Part shown: positions 60,801 to 64,000 of the stretch, in pieces
Position numbering within the stretch: position 1 is the first letter of the stretch
Layout of the letters: every line of letters starts with the position of its first letter
Source of the DNA: Alviniconcha marisindica
Lineage: Eukaryota > Mollusca > Gastropoda > Provannidae
DNA length: 64,000 bases
Assembly: GCA_018857735.1 (NCBI GenBank)
Contig: JABMCL010003304.1
Coordinates: 777,501 to 841,500, forward strand
Reading direction: 5' to 3'
The notes under the pieces: generated by a model
The model's input: only the letters and a program-made list of their open reading frames with translations
Database searches by the model: none
What the model was told of the DNA's origin: nothing
Program-made: the position numbers and the translations under genes

Positions 60801-63652
60801 TATCCGGTATGTATCAGCTGTCTGGCAGAACAAGTTAGATCCAGTGTGTATCAAACCAGAGTTGAGTTGTAGAAGGGACAAAGGGCATCATATGCAGTGC
60901 AAAATACTTCTGCACAGCTGCTGTTTCATATTAGACTTGACCCATTAAAACTGGCCAGGGACTCTCTAAAAGTTGTAGCAGGGAGTCCCTGGGACCTCCT
61001 TAAACTACTTGCTAATGGGAGCCCTGGTCAGAATTTGTTGGGGCTTACATCTTGGTGTGTTTGTGTGTTTGGACAGAGCTGCACATGGAATCATTACAGG
61101 GGGAGTGGGGGGGCGGGGGGTGGGGGGGGGCGGGGGGGGGGGTGGGGGGGGTGGGGGTGGGGGGGGGGAACAAAAGAGAAAGGGAGTGGTAAGACAGAAA
61201 GACAATACTTGCAGAGAATCATTGTCCTGGTAACACCTTGTCTTATGCATGCCTTCTTGGTTTGCTTTTGCTCATTGGTATGTTGTTCTGCTCACCAGGC
61301 ACAGGGAAGTGTGTGCCAAATCCCCTGATGACATCTGTGCCTGGATTGATGGAGACAGCGAAGTTCGATTTTCCAAAAACCTGCGGCCGCCATTCAATTT
61401 GTGCATGTAAGTTTTTCATAGAGACCCCCAGCACTTGTTGATACATTTACAGTTTTGTGTTAACTGCATTAAGTTAAACAGACAGTACTACTTTATTTCA
61501 CGGGGGATACCAGTTTTTTCCCTCAGAAATTAAATCGTGAATGAAAGCAAATGATTTCATTTCTGTAGTATTGTTTTTCTCCTTCATGCTTCAGCCAGTC
61601 TGGCATTTTGTTGTTTGAAAGAACACAAAATTTGAAATCAGTTGTTTGTAGAAGTAAGTCGTCAGTGCAGTTTTGAAAGCATCAGAGGGCTGAATGTGAC
61701 GGATGTCGGAAGGGAGAGAATTCCATTGCTTGGGAACACAGTAAGAGAAAGCCAGAATTTTTTGTTTTATTATCATTGTTATCATTGTAGATTGTATAGT
61801 GATGCTTATGTTGTGCTGTTGGTGTCTTAATCTCAGACTGGTCACCTACATGAGATGCTGGTCTAACAACACCTCGTTTCCACCATGATGGGGCTGTACG
61901 TGAAAGGAGGAAAAAAAAATCAGCTGAACCTTTGCTGACATGGTGCACCTTTGTTGCAGACCTGTGACGTCCTACATGGAGCAGTGGCTGCGTCTGATGC
62001 TGCGCTGGGACCCCAAACAGCGGGGCGGAGGCATGGTGCAGATCGGGGAAAACGCATTCCGCCCCAAGTGCTTCCTCCTGCTGGATCAGATCCTGGCCAC
62101 CAAGGTCAGTGATATCCCTGTCCTTTGGAGTTTGTATGGGAGTAGTGTCCACCAACAGCGTAGTGTACTGGATCAGCTCGTGGCCACCAAGGTCAGTGAT
62201 ATCCCTGTCCTTTGGAGTTTGTGTGGGAGTAGTGTCCACCAACAATGTAGTGTACTGGATCAGATCCTGGCCACCAAGGTCAGTGATATCCCTGTCCTTT
62301 GGAGTTTGTATGGGAGTAGTATCCACCAACAGTGTAGTGTACTGGATCAGCTCCTGGCCACCAAGGTCAGTGATATCCCTGTCCTTTGGAGTTTGTATGG
62401 GAGTAGTGTCCACCAGCGATGTAGTGTACTGATAAGATCCTGGCCACCAAGGTCAGTGATATCCCTGTCCTTTGGAGTTTGTATGGAAGTAGTGTCCACC
62501 AACAGTGTAGCGTACTGGATCAGATCCTGGCCATCAGGGTCAGTGATGTCCCTGTTGTTTGGAGTTTGTGTGGGATTAGTGTCCACCAACAGTGTAGTGT
62601 ACTGGATCAGATCCTGGCCACCAAGGTCTGTGGATTTCCCTGTCCTTTGGAGTTTGTATGGGATTAGTATTCACGAACAATGAAATGCAGCGTATGACAT
62701 AGATCCTGGCCACGAAGGTCCGTGGATTTCCTTGTCCTTTGGAGTTTGTACCAACAGTGCAAGGCAGTGTACTAGATTAGGTCTGGCTGCCACGGTTAGT
62801 AGATGACCCTGTCCTTTGGAGTTTGTATTAGGCCATTGCCCACCAACAGTTTGGTGCAGTGTGTTGGATTGCTGCCCTATGACAATGCAATATGGTGTAT
62901 TGGATTGTTGTTCAGTACTAGCAATGTGCAGTGGCCAGTGCTTTCTTTTGAGACACAACTGCAGGGAAAAGCCTTCACTGGACAGTTTAGAAGATACACT
63001 ACATGACATGGATTAGAAAGGGGTTGTATCTATATAGTATAATGCTTGCTTCAGCAACAGTGTAGCATTTGAAGAATTTGACACTAATGATGCAAGGGGA
63101 AAGAGCATCTGGAGCATTGTCTCTGGTTGTGGTGATGTTCAGTGACTTCCAGTTTGATTGCTGTCTTTGATTGGTGTTTTCAGTGATGAATGATATGCAC
63201 CTCAGTGAAAATGAGTGGAATTTTGCACACAGCAATGTACATGGGTGGCTGTTCTGCTAACCAAGTTGTTTTGACCCAGTGAGAATCATACATGTGTAGG
63301 ATCGGAATTGAAACAACTGCTGGATAGAATGTAGGACTGTAATACCCACTGTTCTCACTATGTTTTCAGATTGTGCTTGGGTGCAGCATGGAATCCAACT
63401 GGCTGCAGGTTAGGGGATGCATAGCCATCGGACACTGTACTGTTTGGGTCATGTTTTCAGATTGTGCATGTGTTGAACGTGGAATCAAACCAGCTACTGG
63501 CCTACCCGTTGAAGCCAGAGGACTCTATGGCACACCTGCAGAAGTGCTTGGAGCTTGAAACCAAGATCCCTGCTGGTGAACAAGACTTGCTTCTAGCCAG
63601 TGGCGTTTCTCCAGACCTCAAGCACCCAGCCATCCAGTGCTGGTCTGAACCG
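50513..63652 (+). CDS. IKK: inhibitor of NF-kB kinase alpha/beta (IKK), N-terminal 379 aa in 8 exons, continues past window
   Basis: Coding exons: 50513-50614, 50952-51167, 52787-52945, 54011-54100, 55146-55270, 61299-61406, 61960-62104 and 63461-63652, with agreeing phases. Residues 15-300 form the kinase domain: [12 protein letters not shown] (Lys43), HRDLKPEN (Asp145), DLG (166-168, as in animal IKKs) and the activation loop [12 protein letters not shown] with Ser177 and Ser181, the same numbers as human IKKbeta. [27 protein letters not shown] and WDPKQRGG are also family hallmarks. From about 316 ([15 protein letters not shown]) the ubiquitin-like domain begins. The scaffold/dimerization and NEMO-binding parts should lie beyond the window. 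IKK phosphorylates IkB proteins in the cytoplasm, so that they are degraded and NF-kB is released. Invertebrates usually have one gene equivalent to both CHUK and IKBKB, so no choice is made. Start: first Met after the acceptor; exon 1 begins at 50508, so 5' UTR exons lie upstream. Confidence 0.95.
50952..51167 (+). CDS. IKK: IKK exon 2
   Basis: Acceptor atgttgcag, donor AAG|GTGAGT, 72 codons. It codes for VALKRC with the ATP-site lysine and the hinge [11 protein letters not shown]. Confidence 0.95.
51181..51420 (+). mobile_element. SINE family A starting 13 bases after IKK exon 2
   Basis: Head gtgagctggtttggcctag ... cctcggtttgattcc and body; it lacks the tail. It begins immediately after the donor site, and its B box has decayed (ggtttgattcc). 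Confidence 0.88.
51498..51560. repeat. (TA)n microsatellite
   Basis: About 31 TA units in IKK intron 2. Confidence 0.96.
51760..51825. repeat. poly-C then (GA)n
   Basis: A C run of about 17 is followed by about 23 GA units. Confidence 0.95.
52100..52786 (+). repeat. about 80-90 bp degenerate repeat made from the IKK exon 3 acceptor junction
   Basis: Each unit has a gttgacaacag/gttgacagag acceptor-like end followed by a decayed copy of the first 40 bases of exon 3 (tgaacctgg, gagaactgctgtgg, aggaat). About 8 copies, diverged. Confidence 0.88.
52787..52945 (+). CDS. IKK: IKK exon 3
   Basis: Acceptor gacaacag, donor ATG|GTATGT, 53 codons. It codes for [16 protein letters not shown] and [12 protein letters not shown] with the catalytic Asp145. 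Confidence 0.95.
53460..54010 (+). repeat. 44-bp minisatellite made from the IKK exon 4 acceptor junction
   Basis: Units read gttgtgtacaagctaactga, cctgggttatgtggtgtg, tttcag. That is the first 30 bases of exon 4 followed by the end of the intron. About 11 copies; the last four are exactly 44 bp and nearly identical. Confidence 0.95.
54011..54100 (+). CDS. IKK: IKK exon 4, activation loop
   Basis: Acceptor gtttttcag, donor CTG|GTAAGT, 30 codons. It codes for [16 protein letters not shown] and [14 protein letters not shown] with both activation-loop serines. Confidence 0.95.
54280..54870 (+). mobile_element. 3' end of a non-LTR retrotransposon (CR1/Jockey-like), degraded
   Basis: The plus frame at 54488-54709 ends with [19 protein letters not shown], like the C-terminal cysteine/histidine end of LINE ORFs (compare CIGCDELLTVEHTLLTC at 3027-3077). 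A 3' UTR and an ATTG-repeat tail (54855-54866) follow. The phrase ctttaatgatccctcac near 54279 may be a separate element end. Confidence 0.55.
55146..55270 (+). CDS. IKK: IKK exon 5
   Basis: Acceptor gttttcag, donor TG|GTGAGC, phase 2. It codes for [20 protein letters not shown] and [12 protein letters not shown]. Confidence 0.95.
55271..56545. other. IKK intron 5, first part, unassigned
   Basis: Unique sequence with a run of tagta/actag phrases at 55745-55800. No exon is visible. Confidence 0.5.
56552..56835 (-). mobile_element. SINE family A, minus orientation, in IKK intron 5
   Basis: Nearly full copy from tail (gtaaacatggtgcttaac) to head (ccaaaccagctcac), with a shortened G-rich part. 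Confidence 0.9.
56850..60850. repeat. 4-kb minisatellite, 38-bp unit, about 100 copies
   Basis: The unit contains ctgatgcaagttagatccgg and catgtatcagttgtccag. A longer form carries an extra piece (ttatccggcatgtatcag), giving units of about 56-60 bp. A block of about 350 bases at 59610-59960 is almost identical to 60030-60380. It fills most of IKK intron 5. Confidence 0.96.
61100..61168 (+). repeat. G-rich run with G-quadruplex potential
   Basis: About 65 bases of G runs separated by single C, T or A on the sense strand, about 130 bases before the exon 6 acceptor. Confidence 0.93.
61299..61406 (+). CDS. IKK: IKK exon 6
   Basis: Acceptor gctcaccag, donor GCAT|GTAAGT. It completes the split Trp codon and codes for [15 protein letters not shown] and [15 protein letters not shown]. 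Confidence 0.92.
61590..61800 (-). mobile_element. 3' end of CR1/L2-like non-LTR retrotransposon, minus orientation
   Basis: The minus frame reads [19 protein letters not shown] ... [16 protein letters not shown], the LINE C-terminal tail signature. It lies in IKK intron 6. Confidence 0.75.
61960..62104 (+). CDS. IKK: IKK exon 7, end of kinase domain
   Basis: Acceptor tttgttgcag, donor AAG|GTCAGT, phase 0 at the 3' end. It codes for [26 protein letters not shown] and [12 protein letters not shown]. Confidence 0.93.
62081..62800 (+). repeat. 87-bp minisatellite made from the IKK exon 7 donor junction
   Basis: Each unit has ctggatcagatcctggccac, caag|gtcagtgatatccc, then tttggagtttgtatggg and gtccaccaacagtgtagtg. 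Donor copies fall at 62104/5 (true), 62191/2, 62278/9 and 62365/6, exactly 87 bp apart, then at 62451/2 (86 bp). About 8 copies, the later ones decayed. Confidence 0.96.
62810..63355. other. IKK intron 7 remainder
   Basis: Unassigned sequence; at its start a few far-decayed repeat phrases (gtcctttggagtttgt at about 62812). No exon is visible. Confidence 0.5.
63361..63460 (+). repeat. duplicated acceptor junction of IKK exon 8
   Basis: tgttttcagattgtgcttgg ... catggaatccaactggctgc is a decayed copy of the acceptor and first 45 bases of exon 8, placed 91 bp upstream. Confidence 0.85.
63461..63652 (+). CDS. IKK: IKK exon 8, ubiquitin-like domain start
   Basis: Acceptor atgttttcag, donor CCG|GTCAGT, 64 codons. 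It codes for [18 protein letters not shown] and [19 protein letters not shown], matching the ubiquitin-like domain of IKKs. Confidence 0.93.
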
Positions 63653-63867
63653 GTCAGTTCTCTGCTTGTGTGTTTAGGTTGCGGTCTTAGCAAGTTCCCT
63701 GCTTGAGTGTTTAGGCTGTGGTCTTAGCACATTATTAGCACTCCTTTACCTGCATATGGCCACTAAAGGTGTTACCTTCTGTAACAATAGATGTTCAATT
63801 GAACTGAACTGTCAGTCAGTCCATGTTTTATTTTACGTCTGTTCAAAATGGACTGAACTCTGTGTGT

Positions 63868-63903
63868 GTGTGCGTGCGTGCGTGCGTGCGTGCGTGTGTG
63901 TGA
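63868..63903. repeat. (GT)n/(GCGT)n microsatellite
   Basis: GT and GCGT units in IKK intron 8. Confidence 0.93.
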
Positions 63904-64000
63904 AAACATCAAAAGGAGACTTTTTTTTCACTGCATCAGAGAGAGTTGCTGTGCTATGCTGTTTCAGTATAGAATGCTGATTGATGTTTGTTGCGTCGCA

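Noticed and set aside
61682..62683. Open frames of 243 (minus) and 247 (plus) codons
   Set aside because: The minus frame reads the 87-bp array backwards. The plus frame is real only in its first part, exon 7; the remainder is the array, though it matters for possible alternative donors.

Overview
The window is animal nuclear DNA, most likely from a mollusc and probably a marine gastropod. The evidence is spliced genes with GT-AG introns, a single IkB-kinase alpha/beta type gene, tRNA-derived SINEs, tails of non-LTR retrotransposons, and a very high load of CA, GA and TA microsatellites, poly-G runs and minisatellites. The species assignment is inference. Nothing looks bacterial or viral.

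Layout. From 1 to about 16 kb there is no gene I can support. This part holds microsatellites, a broken RNase H-bearing retrotransposon (2.55-3.40 kb), several copies of one SINE family, a 62-bp array (5.1-6.4 kb), a 700-base polypurine block (6.8-7.5 kb), a 50-bp array (11.9-13.9 kb) and a 650-base CA tract. At 16.2-16.6 kb the minus strand carries a likely exon with an eh1-like motif, which suggests a transcription factor. The region from 17 to 28 kb holds more arrays and CpG-rich DNA unusually dense in TCAGT/ACTGA.

Three protein genes can be assembled exon by exon with matching phases. LYRM1 (+, 29.6-32.3 kb) is complete: 4 coding exons, 123 residues. A membrane-anchored short-chain dehydrogenase/reductase (-, 46.7-38.8 kb) has 5 exons and at least 333 residues; its last exon was not found. 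It keeps the cofactor fold but has lost the catalytic Ser, Tyr and Lys. IKK alpha/beta (+, 50.5 kb to beyond the window end) has 8 exons and 379 residues here: the whole kinase domain and the start of the ubiquitin-like domain. Both activation-loop serines are present.

The most interesting feature is that many minisatellites in the SDR and IKK genes are amplified exon-intron junctions. Each unit carries a copy of a splice acceptor or donor plus the adjoining piece of exon. In IKK exon 7 the unit is 87 bp (29 codons), open in frame, with an identical donor in the first copies. Use of the decoy donors would insert 29, 58 or 87 residues between the kinase and ubiquitin-like domains.
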